Below, one piece after another: positions 48,974-56,597 of a stretch of 58,989 nt of DNA. Made by a program: the position numbers and the translations under genes. Under the pieces are notes generated by a model. The model made no database searches. It was given only the letters and a program-made list of their open reading frames with translations, and was not told the origin of the DNA. Origin of the DNA: JBJXHB01 sp046160725 (GTDB lineage Bacteria > Pseudomonadota > Gammaproteobacteria > Burkholderiales > Burkholderiaceae_C); NCBI GenBank assembly GCA_046160725.1, contig JBJXHB010000434.1:1-58989 (forward strand), given 5' to 3'. Positions within the stretch are counted from its first letter, which is position 1. Every line of letters begins with the position of its first letter.

Positions 48974-49951
48974 ATGTTCAAGGCCCTGCTGCTCGAAAAC
49001 ACGCCCGCCTTCTCGGCGTCGGTCCAGATGGTCGACCCGGCGCGCCTGCCCGCCGGCGATGTGACGGTTGCGCCGACATATTCGACGCTCAACTTCAAGG
49101 ACGGCCTGGCCATCACCAACCGCAGCCCGGTGGTGCGGCAATGGCCGATGGTGGCCGGCATCGACGGCGCCGGCACGGTGCTCGAGTCGTCCCACCCCGA
49201 CTGGCAGGCCGGGGACAGCTTCGTGCACAACGGCTGGGGCGTGGGCGAGACCCACTGGGGCTGCCTGGCCGGGCGGGCGCGGCTCAAGGGGGACTGGCCG
49301 GTGCGCCTGCCGGCCGCCTTCACGCCGCGCCAGGCGATGGCCATCGGCACCGCGGGCTACACCGCCATGCTGTGCGTGCTGGCGCTGGAGGACCGCGGCG
49401 TCAAGCCAGGCAGCGGCGAGGTGCTGGTGACCGGCGCCACCGGCGGCGTGGGCAGCGTGGCCCTGGCCTTGCTGTCCGGGCTGGGTTACACCGTGATGGC
49501 CTCCACCGGCAAGACATCCGAAGAGGCCTACCTGCGCCAGCTGGGCGCGGCCGGCATCATCGACCGCGCCAGCCTGTCGGCGCCGGGCAAGCCGTTCCAG
49601 AAGGAACGCTGGGCCGCGGTGGTCGATGCGGTCGGCTCGCACACGCTGGCCAACGCCATTGCCCAGACCCGCTACGGCGGCACGGTGGCCGCCTGCGGCC
49701 TGGCCCAGGGCATGGACCTGCCGACCACGGTCATGCCCTTCATCCTGCGCGGCGTCAGCCTGATCGGCATCGACTCCGTCATGGCACCACGTGCGCTGCG
49801 CCAGCGGGCCTGGGACCGGCTGGCCCGTGACCTGGACCTGGCCAAGCTGGAGGACATGATCGAAGAGGTGGCACTGGAAGGCGCCATCGCCCGGGCCGAT
49901 GCCCTGATGGCGGGCCAGGTGCGTGGCCGCGTCGTCGTTCGGATCGACTGA
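48974..49951 (+). CDS. acuI: Acrylyl-CoA reductase-type MDR protein (AcuI/YhdH)
   Basis: A 325-residue zinc-free medium-chain reductase. The family signatures STLNFKDGLAITNRSPVVR, GIDGAGTVLESSHP, HNGWGVGETHWGCLAG and the NADPH loop VTGATGGVGSVALALLSGLGY are all present. AcuI/YhdH proteins reduce acrylyl-CoA to propanoyl-CoA with NADPH and detoxify acrylyl-CoA made in other pathways; here the substrate may be a different enoyl-CoA. GGAGA eight bases before ATG 48974 supports the start over an in-frame ATG at 48932. It is the only clear enoyl reductase in the island. Confidence 0.85.
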   Translation: MFKALLLENTPAFSASVQMVDPARLPAGDVTVAPTYSTLNFKDGLAITNRSPVVRQWPMVAGIDGAGTVLESSHPDWQAGDSFVHNGWGVGETHWGCLAGRARLKGDWPVRLPAAFTPRQAMAIGTAGYTAMLCVLALEDRGVKPGSGEVLVTGATGGVGSVALALLSGLGYTVMASTGKTSEEAYLRQLGAAGIIDRASLSAPGKPFQKERWAAVVDAVGSHTLANAIAQTRYGGTVAACGLAQGMDLPTTVMPFILRGVSLIGIDSVMAPRALRQRAWDRLARDLDLAKLEDMIEEVALEGAIARADALMAGQVRGRVVVRID

Positions 49952-49995
49952 ACACGCCCCGGGTACCGCATCTCAACCACACACGGAGAGCATCC

Positions 49996-50784
49996 ATGGA
50001 CATCCAGGGCCAGGTGGCCATCATCACCGGCGGGGCCAGCGGCATCGGCGCGGGGCTGGCGCATCGATTCGCTGCCGAGGGCGCCCGCGGCATCGTCGTC
50101 GCCGATGTGCAGCAGGCCGCCGCCGAGGCGGTGGCCGCGGCCATCAATGCCGACGGCCGCGACCGCGCGCTCGCCATGCGCTGCGATGTCAGCCGCGAGG
50201 CCGACATCCAGGCCCTGGTGGCGGCCACCCGCGGACGCTTCGGCCAGGTCGACATCTACATGTCCAACGCCGGCATCGGCGGGGCCGGCGGCGGCTTCGA
50301 GGTCGACGACGCGCAATGGGACCGCATGTGGCAGATCCACGGCATGGCCCACATCTGGGCCGCGCGCGCTGTGGTGCCGGAGATGGTGGCCCGCGGGCGT
50401 GGCTACTTCGTGGTGACGGCGTCCGCCGCCGGGTTGCTGTCCATCGTCGAAAGCGCGCCCTATGCCGTCACCAAGCATGCGTCGGTGGCCTTTGCCGAGT
50501 GGCTGCGCATGGCCTACGGTCGCCGCGGCGTGGGGGTGTCCTGCCTGTGCCCGCAGGCCGTGGCCACGGCGATGACGGCCCAGGGCGCGGGCTCGGCCGG
50601 CGTGGACGGCATGCTGTCGCCCGAGCAGGTGGCCGCCGACGTGGTGGCCGCGATGCGCGACGAGACCTTCCTGGTGCTGCCGCACCCGGAGGTGCTGGAC
50701 TACTTCCGCGGCAAGGGGCAGAACTACGACCGCTGGATCGGCGGCATGCAGAAGCTCTATGCTCGGCAGGTGCTGGGGCAGTAG
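49996..50784 (+). CDS. Classical SDR oxidoreductase
   Basis: A 262-residue short-chain dehydrogenase. The cofactor motif TGGASGIGAGLA, the SNAGIG strand, the catalytic Ser in VTASAAGLLS and YAVTK (Tyr-x3-Lys) are complete. It oxidises or reduces an alcohol/ketone with NAD(P); the substrate is open. GGAG about eight bases before the ATG supports the start. In the island it could supply the hydroxyacyl or alcohol oxidation step that other genes lack. Confidence 0.9.
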   Translation: MDIQGQVAIITGGASGIGAGLAHRFAAEGARGIVVADVQQAAAEAVAAAINADGRDRALAMRCDVSREADIQALVAATRGRFGQVDIYMSNAGIGGAGGGFEVDDAQWDRMWQIHGMAHIWAARAVVPEMVARGRGYFVVTASAAGLLSIVESAPYAVTKHASVAFAEWLRMAYGRRGVGVSCLCPQAVATAMTAQGAGSAGVDGMLSPEQVAADVVAAMRDETFLVLPHPEVLDYFRGKGQNYDRWIGGMQKLYARQVLGQ

Positions 50785-50847
50785 CCCGACCGCGGCCCCC
50801 CGCGCCACCCTCTCACCCACCCAGACCCACCACACGAAAGGCCCGCC

Positions 50848-51606
50848 ATGAAGATCCCGTCACTGCGAGAAGTCGTCAGCGCCCAGGAATGGGCCCTGCG
50901 CGTGGACCTGGCCGCAGCCTACCGGCTGGTGGCGGCCTATGGGTGGAGCGACCTGATCTTCACCCACATCTCGGCCCGCATCCCGGGGCCCGATCACCAC
51001 TTCCTGATCAACCCCTACGGGCTGATGTTCGACGAGATCACGGCGTCGAGCCTGGTGCTGATCGACCTGAACGGCGACAAGGTCCGCGAGTCACCCTTCC
51101 CGGTCAACCCGGCCGGCTTCACCATCCACAGCTGCATCCACGCGGTGCGCGAGGACGCCGGCTGCGTGCTGCACACCCACAGCCGCGCCGGCGTGGCCGT
51201 GAGCGCGCAGAAGGCCGGCGTGCTGCCGTTGAGCCAGCAGTCCACGCTGGTGCTCACCTCGCTGTCGTACCACGACTACGAAGGCATCGCGCTCAACCCG
51301 GACGAGAAGCCGCGGCTGCAGGCGAGCCTGGGCAAGTCGCGCTACCTGATGCTGCGCAACCCTGGCCTGCTGACGGTGGGCCGCAACATCCCCGAGGCGT
51401 TCCTGAACATGTACACGTTCGAGAACACCTGCCGCATCCAGATCGACGCGCAATCCGGCGGTGCCGAGCTCAACTACATCGGCCCGGGGCCGATCGAGGC
51501 CAACCGCGACGTGTCGAAGATGGCCACCGCCGGGCAGGGCCCGATGCTGGCCTGGCCGGCGCTGCTGCGCAAGCTGGACCGCGAGAACCCGGGCTACGAC
51601 GCCTGA
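50848..51606 (+). CDS. Class II aldolase/adducin family protein
   Basis: A 252-residue zinc-aldolase-fold protein. Metal-binding His pairs appear in HTHSRAGVA and, further on, in SYHDYEG. FTHISARIPGPDHHFLINP and LIDLNGDKVRESPFPVNPAGF are family blocks. Members cleave or form sugar phosphates or act as decarboxylases; no phosphate-sugar genes lie nearby, so the acceptor is unknown. It is the last gene of the CoA-ester island and is followed by a strong palindromic hairpin. Confidence 0.87.
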   Translation: MKIPSLREVVSAQEWALRVDLAAAYRLVAAYGWSDLIFTHISARIPGPDHHFLINPYGLMFDEITASSLVLIDLNGDKVRESPFPVNPAGFTIHSCIHAVREDAGCVLHTHSRAGVAVSAQKAGVLPLSQQSTLVLTSLSYHDYEGIALNPDEKPRLQASLGKSRYLMLRNPGLLTVGRNIPEAFLNMYTFENTCRIQIDAQSGGAELNYIGPGPIEANRDVSKMATAGQGPMLAWPALLRKLDRENPGYDA

Positions 51607-51616
51607 GGTCGGCTCC

Positions 51617-51638
51617 AGCGCCCGCCGCGGCGGGCGCT
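51617..51638. terminator. Palindromic hairpin, probable bidirectional terminator
   Basis: A 22-base perfect palindrome (11-bp half AGCGCCCGCCG) lies between the aldolase stop and the convergent VOC gene. It has no T-tract but could terminate transcription from either side. Confidence 0.55.
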
Positions 51639-51669
51639 CGGTGGGGCACGCGGTGCGCGCTGAGCGCGG

Positions 51670-52053
51670 TCAGGCGCGCGGCAGGCGGTGCAGGCCGCAG
51701 ATCTTGTTGCCGTCCGGGTCGCGAAGATAGGCCAGGTACAGACGGCCGGCCGCACCCTCGCGCACGCCCGGCGGGTCTTCGCAGGTGGTGCCGCCGCTGG
51801 CCAGGCCGGCGGCATGCCAGGCGTCGGCCTGCTCCGGCGACGAGCAGGCAAAGCCGATGGTGCTGCCATTGCCCACCACGGCCGGCTTGCCGTCGATCGG
51901 CACGCTGACCGAGAACACGCCCGTCGGCGTGCGCCAGAAGACGCGATGGCGGTCCACCACGCCGGCCGGCACGCCCAGGGCGCCCAGCACCGCGTCATAG
52001 AACGCCTTGGCGCGAGGCAGGTCGTTGGTGCCGATCATGATGTGCGAGAACAT
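51670..52053 (-). CDS. VOC (glyoxalase/bleomycin-resistance fold) family protein
   Basis: A 127-residue single-domain VOC protein. The opening HIMIGTNDLPRAKAFYDAVLG, a metal-side strand near FWRTPTG and the closing AYLRDPDGNKICGLHR (with a Asp-Pro-Asp-Gly-Asn turn) follow the family pattern. Members include glyoxalases, fosfomycin/bleomycin resistance proteins and dioxygenases; a specific reaction cannot be chosen. It faces the aldolase gene across the palindrome and is followed upstream by the tRNA-Arg gene; the 165-bp gap between them holds no other gene that I can support. Confidence 0.88.
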   Translation of the reverse strand: MFSHIMIGTNDLPRAKAFYDAVLGALGVPAGVVDRHRVFWRTPTGVFSVSVPIDGKPAVVGNGSTIGFACSSPEQADAWHAAGLASGGTTCEDPPGVREGAAGRLYLAYLRDPDGNKICGLHRLPRA

Positions 52054-52218
52054 GGATGCGAGCCTTCAGTCGGGCGCCCGAGGCGCCGGTGGATGGGGGA
52101 TGCCGGTGTGGCGCTACGGCCTACGCCGCGGCCGATTGTGGCGAGCCCAGTGCGGGCTGGTATCGTCTGCCGTGGCCGGTGTCCCGGTATGCGGACTTGG
52201 GTAGCGCGAGCCGGCCGG

Positions 52219-52293
52219 TGGCGCCCCCGACAGGAATCGAACCTGTATCTAGCGCTTAGGAGGCGCTCGTTCTATCCATTGAACTACGGCGGC
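52219..52293 (-). tRNA. tRNA-Arg (anticodon CCU)
   Basis: On the minus strand the anticodon arm is AGCGC-CTCCTAA-GCGCT (anticodon CCT) and the T-arm is ACAGG-TTCGATT-CCTGT. Discriminator G and encoded CCA (52219-52221) follow. The acceptor stem 5' strand GCCGCCG and 3' strand CGGGGGC pair except at position 4-69, which is a G-G mismatch. It decodes AGG. It lies 32 bp downstream of the tamB stop, between tamB and the VOC gene. Confidence 0.95.
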
Positions 52294-52325
52294 GCGGCGG
52301 GGCATTCTCGCACCGAGGGGCCCGC

Positions 52326-55300
52326 CTACTGCCATCGCCAGGACCAGATGGCGTCCATCGAGCTCTCGGCCCCCCACTGCGCCCGCAGCGTGAAGCGTTG
52401 CGCGGCGCGATAGACCAGCTGCCAGGTGCCCAGGGTCTCGTTCAGGCTGCGCTCGTAGCCGACATACCAGCGCCGCGTCAGCTGGCGGCCGAGGCTCACG
52501 ACGGTCTCGCGCGATTCGCCGTCACTCTGCCGCACCGAGAAGTCGGTCAGGCCGATGCGCGCCAGCAGGTTGTCGTCGGCACCGGCGCCGTCGCCGGACA
52601 GCAGCGCCACCGCGGCGCGCTGGATCAGGGCTGTGTCAGCGCGGCCCAGGGCGTCAGGGCCGCGGCCCAGCACCAGCCAGGACAGCTTGTCGAACTCCGG
52701 CAAGTCCGGCTCGCTGAACAGCCGCACGCGCGGGTTCTGCGGCGTGCCGGTCACCGCCACGCCGACGCGGACATCCAGATGCGGCCTGATCGCCCGCACG
52801 TCCAGGCGGGCGGCCTCCGGCGGGCCGTTGAAGGCCATCTCGCCGCGTTCGATCTCCATCGTCTGGCCATAGGCCTGGTAGGTCCCGCCTTCGGTGCGGA
52901 CCGTGCCCTGCAGGCGCAGCCGGTTGGCCGGCGTGGTGATGCGCAGGCTGCCGCGCAGCCCGGTGTCCAGACCGCGGCCGCGCACCCGCAGCTGGCTGCC
53001 CAGGTCGATGTTCAGGTCGACATCGCTGCGCCAGCGCTGGGCCACCGGGACGTCGGCCGCATCGGCGGCGACGGCATCGGCGGGGCGGCGCACCACGACG
53101 TCCTCGTCCAGCGCCGGCGCATCGGCCCGACTGAAGTCAATCAGCCCTCGGTCCACGCCGAAGCGGCCCTCGACCTGGACGCGCTGCGGCCAGAGCCGCA
53201 GGTCGCCGCTGCCGCTGACGACCAGCCGCCGGTCCAGCCGGCCCAGCAGCTGGAAGCGTTCGGCCTGCAGCGACAGGCGCGCCTGCGGCTGCGCACCCAG
53301 CACGGCCTCGCCGCTCAGCAGCAGCCGGCCGTCGCCGCCGCGCAGGCTGCCGCGCTCGAGCGTGGCGCGCTCGCCCTGCAGCGCCAGTTGCAGCTCGCCA
53401 TCGACCCAATGGAAGCCCTGCACCAGGTTGCGCAGGCTGAAGTCCTGCACGCTCATGCGTCCCTGCAGTTGTGGCGCGTTCAGTTGGCCGGCCAGGGTTG
53501 CGCTGCCCAGCAGCCGGCCGCCGATGCGCCAGCCCGCCGGCACCCAGGCACCCCAGGCACCGAGGCGGGCCACCTGCAGCTCCATCACGCCTTGCAACGG
53601 CGCCGTGGCATGGGGCCAGCGGGCGCGGGGGTCGGTGGTGATGACCGCGGCCGCCGCCATCGCGCCGATGCTGCTGCCCGCCAGGCCCTGGGCAAACTGC
53701 CATTGCCCGTCCTTGGCGCTGAAGGCCAGCCGCAGCTCGGTCAGGCCCAGGCGCTTGCGCTCGACGGCGTCGTCCTGCAGGTCGAGATCGCCGCTCTCGC
53801 GCTCGAGAACGAGCTCGGCGCTGAAGTGCTCCGCCGCGTCGATTGCCAGGCGCCCACCGAGGCGCAGGTCGCCGCTCCAGCCCAGCTCCGGCTGCAGCCG
53901 GTCCAGCACGCGCGCCACCTGGATGGCATCGAGCGTGGCCGACAGGCGCAGCCGCGACGGCCGGCCCCCGGCCGCGGCCTGCCAGTGCAGGTCCTGCCAG
54001 CGCAGGCCCGTGGTCGGCAAGGCCACCCGCCCGGGCTCCATGCGCATCTGGGTCGGTGCGCCGCTGGCGTCGAAGTGCAGGCTGCCGGCCAGGCCCTGGC
54101 CCGCCAGCCAGTCGACCGGTGCGGCCACGGCGCGTGCGCGCAGGGCCAGACCGATGTCGCTGAGCGACCAGCGCGCGCCGGTGCCGTCGCGCTGCCATCG
54201 GCCCTGGCCGCGGGCGTCCAGGCGTGTGCCGGTGCCGGTGGCGCCGAGCAGAGTCTCGGTCCAGGCGGGCGGGCGCACCGGGCTGTCCACGGTCAGCGCG
54301 ATGCGATGGTCGCCCAGGCGGCCGTCGATCTGGGCGTCGATGCGGTCCAGGCGCTGTCCGCCCATGTCCAGGCCCTCGGCCTTCAAGGCCAGGCGCAGGG
54401 GCGCGTCGTCGGTCATGCCGGCCTCGAACTGCGCCGTGGCCTGTCGCAGAACCAGGCGCCGGCTGGCCAGGCCACGGGCCTGCATGTCGCCGCGAAGCGT
54501 CCACTGCGGCCAGCGGCCGGCCGCGTGCAGCGTGGCATCGAGCTGCCCCGCAGAGGGCTGCCAGGCCTCGTCCAGGGCCAGGATGCGCAGCAGGGGTGCC
54601 AGACGCTGCGGCGAGTGGATGCGGAGCTGGGCCGAGGCCTCGACCGTGGCCGCCAGGTGCTGCCGGATGTCGGCGGCTGTGGTGGCGGCTGTGGTGGTGG
54701 CGGACCGTGGCGGATCGGGCACCAGCCGGGCGTCAACGGTGGTGGCGTTGCCGCCCCAGTCGAGTTGGCCGTGCAACGTCCATGCGCCCTGGGCCGGCCG
54801 GCTTGCCTTCAACTGGCCCTGCAGCGGCTCGCCACCGACGCGGCTGTCGTCGAGCAGGACCTCGGCCTTGCCCACCAGCCGCTGCCAAAGTGGCGTCCCC
54901 GGCGCAGCGGCAAGTGGCGCCGCATCGACATCCCAACGGCCCTGCAACCGTTGCAACTGCGACCAAGGGCTGCCTGCCAGGCCGGGCCAGAGCCGGTCCG
55001 GCGTCAGTGCGGCGACACGTCCGTCGGTGCGCAGCGACCAGCCGGCTGCACTGCGGCGGGCCTCCAGCTGGCCCGTCAGGGTGGCCTCGCCTACCTGGGC
55101 CTGAAGCTTGCGCAGGGTCAACTCGTCGGCACGCGCCGACAGGTCGGTGCTGGCCGTGATCGCTATGGGCGCCTTGCCACCGCGCAACTGACCGTTCAAG
55201 TCCAGCCGCGCGGTCAGCGACCAGCCTGGCGCGATGCTGGCGCTGCCGTCCAGCATCGGCAGGCCGTCCGCGGACAGACGCCCGCTGCCGTCCAGCACGA

Positions 55301-56585
55301 CTGGCGGCGCGCCGGCCCACCAGCGGGCGGGTTCGGCGGCCGACAGGCGCAGGTCCAGCGCAGCCTGCCGGCCGGTCCAGTGGCCCTGGCCAGTCAGGCG
55401 CCCGGTCGCGCCGGTGCCGTCGGCCAGGTCGACCTCGAGCTGCTCGATGCGCAGTTGCTGACGCTGGTCGGGCTGCGCGGCCAGCCGGGCCTGCAGGCGA
55501 CGCACCGGCAGGGCGCCGCTGTCCCAGCGGCCGGGCCGCCCGTTGCGCAGGTCGATGTGACCCTTCGCCGGGCGGTCCCAGCCGGCCAATTGCAGGTCGA
55601 CATCGGCGTCGATCAGGCTGCGTGGCCAGCCGGCGGCCAGCAACTGCAGGTCCAGCCCCCGGGTCTGCAACTTCAACATCGGCACCGGCCAGGGCTTGAA
55701 GGGCTCGATACGGGCCTGGGCCTGCAGCGCTGGCGCGGCGGCATCGGCCGAGCGCTGAATCTGGGCCTGCACCTCGATGCCCGCCAGCGGGCCTGTTGCC
55801 TGCAGCTGGCCCGTGGCCTGCGACCACTGTCGCGCCGCCACCGCCGGTGTGTCCTGGGTCGCGTTGACCGACAAGGGCGCGGCCTGCATCTGCACGGACA
55901 GAGCCATGTCGCCGCCAGTGGCCACCGTGGCACTCCCTGTCGCGCGCCAGTGGTCGAGCGTGAAGGCCAGGCGCGGCAGGCGATGCTGGCGACCCGCATC
56001 CGCGCCCAGACGCACGCTGGCCGACAGGTCGCGCAACGGGGGCAGCGCATCCACCTGGACCCGGCCCACGGACAATTCGTCGATCGACAGAGCCAGGAAC
56101 AGGCGCAGGTGGGTTGGCGGCGGCGGGCGTTGCGCGGCGGCGGGGCCGCTGGTCCACTCGGCCGACGCCGCAGACACGCGCGCCGCACCGATGCGCAGCG
56201 GCCGCGTGCTGTCCAGCCGCCACTGCAACTGTGGTTGCTCGATCACCACCTGGCGCAGCCGCAACTGGCCGGCACCGGGTGCGGCCTGCCAGGTCATGGC
56301 GTCGACGGTGATGCGCCCGTCGGCCAGGCGGCCTTGCCAGCCGTCGATGGCCAGGCCGGGCACGGCTGTCAGCAGCCGGTGCAGGGGCGCCTCGACATGG
56401 GTGAGCGTCAGCAGCGCCGCCAGTGGCACCAGGGCCACCGCGACGATGGCGGCGGCCACTGCGCCGACCACGCGCCGCCAGGCCGGGCGCCGGGCGCGCG
56501 GCGGGACGGCCGCGGGCGGGTCGTCCGGCAGGACCACGAATGGGTCCAGCGGCGGGTCAGCGGGCGGCGCAGCGGCAGGCGTCAT
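52326..56585 (-). CDS. tamB: Translocation and assembly module protein TamB
   Basis: A 1419-residue inner-membrane-anchored periplasmic protein. After a Pro-rich cytoplasmic stretch, one hydrophobic helix (~36-62, VVGAVAAAIVAVALVPLAAL) anchors it. The long middle is made of repetitive beta-strands of the AsmA/TamB type, forming the hydrophobic groove, and the C-terminal ~350 residues carry the conserved TamB domain ending in the YERSLNETLGTWQLVYRAA region and the final SWRWQ. TamB works with TamA in outer-membrane protein and lipid transport. It starts 12 bp after the tamA stop on the same strand, so the two are co-transcribed. Length is in the usual range (1200-1500). Confidence 0.93.
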   Translation of the reverse strand: MTPAAAPPADPPLDPFVVLPDDPPAAVPPRARRPAWRRVVGAVAAAIVAVALVPLAALLTLTHVEAPLHRLLTAVPGLAIDGWQGRLADGRITVDAMTWQAAPGAGQLRLRQVVIEQPQLQWRLDSTRPLRIGAARVSAASAEWTSGPAAAQRPPPPTHLRLFLALSIDELSVGRVQVDALPPLRDLSASVRLGADAGRQHRLPRLAFTLDHWRATGSATVATGGDMALSVQMQAAPLSVNATQDTPAVAARQWSQATGQLQATGPLAGIEVQAQIQRSADAAAPALQAQARIEPFKPWPVPMLKLQTRGLDLQLLAAGWPRSLIDADVDLQLAGWDRPAKGHIDLRNGRPGRWDSGALPVRRLQARLAAQPDQRQQLRIEQLEVDLADGTGATGRLTGQGHWTGRQAALDLRLSAAEPARWWAGAPPVVLDGSGRLSADGLPMLDGSASIAPGWSLTARLDLNGQLRGGKAPIAITASTDLSARADELTLRKLQAQVGEATLTGQLEARRSAAGWSLRTDGRVAALTPDRLWPGLAGSPWSQLQRLQGRWDVDAAPLAAAPGTPLWQRLVGKAEVLLDDSRVGGEPLQGQLKASRPAQGAWTLHGQLDWGGNATTVDARLVPDPPRSATTTAATTAADIRQHLAATVEASAQLRIHSPQRLAPLLRILALDEAWQPSAGQLDATLHAAGRWPQWTLRGDMQARGLASRRLVLRQATAQFEAGMTDDAPLRLALKAEGLDMGGQRLDRIDAQIDGRLGDHRIALTVDSPVRPPAWTETLLGATGTGTRLDARGQGRWQRDGTGARWSLSDIGLALRARAVAAPVDWLAGQGLAGSLHFDASGAPTQMRMEPGRVALPTTGLRWQDLHWQAAAGGRPSRLRLSATLDAIQVARVLDRLQPELGWSGDLRLGGRLAIDAAEHFSAELVLERESGDLDLQDDAVERKRLGLTELRLAFSAKDGQWQFAQGLAGSSIGAMAAAAVITTDPRARWPHATAPLQGVMELQVARLGAWGAWVPAGWRIGGRLLGSATLAGQLNAPQLQGRMSVQDFSLRNLVQGFHWVDGELQLALQGERATLERGSLRGGDGRLLLSGEAVLGAQPQARLSLQAERFQLLGRLDRRLVVSGSGDLRLWPQRVQVEGRFGVDRGLIDFSRADAPALDEDVVVRRPADAVAADAADVPVAQRWRSDVDLNIDLGSQLRVRGRGLDTGLRGSLRITTPANRLRLQGTVRTEGGTYQAYGQTMEIERGEMAFNGPPEAARLDVRAIRPHLDVRVGVAVTGTPQNPRVRLFSEPDLPEFDKLSWLVLGRGPDALGRADTALIQRAAVALLSGDGAGADDNLLARIGLTDFSVRQSDGESRETVVSLGRQLTRRWYVGYERSLNETLGTWQLVYRAAQRFTLRAQWGAESSMDAIWSWRWQ

Positions 56586-56597
56586 GGCGATCCGCGC

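Noticed and set aside
52054..52218. Possible extra gene or small RNA between the VOC gene and tRNA-Arg
   Set aside because: Only GC-rich sequence with a 5-bp hairpin (AGCCC/GGGCT) and no convincing promoter or frame.
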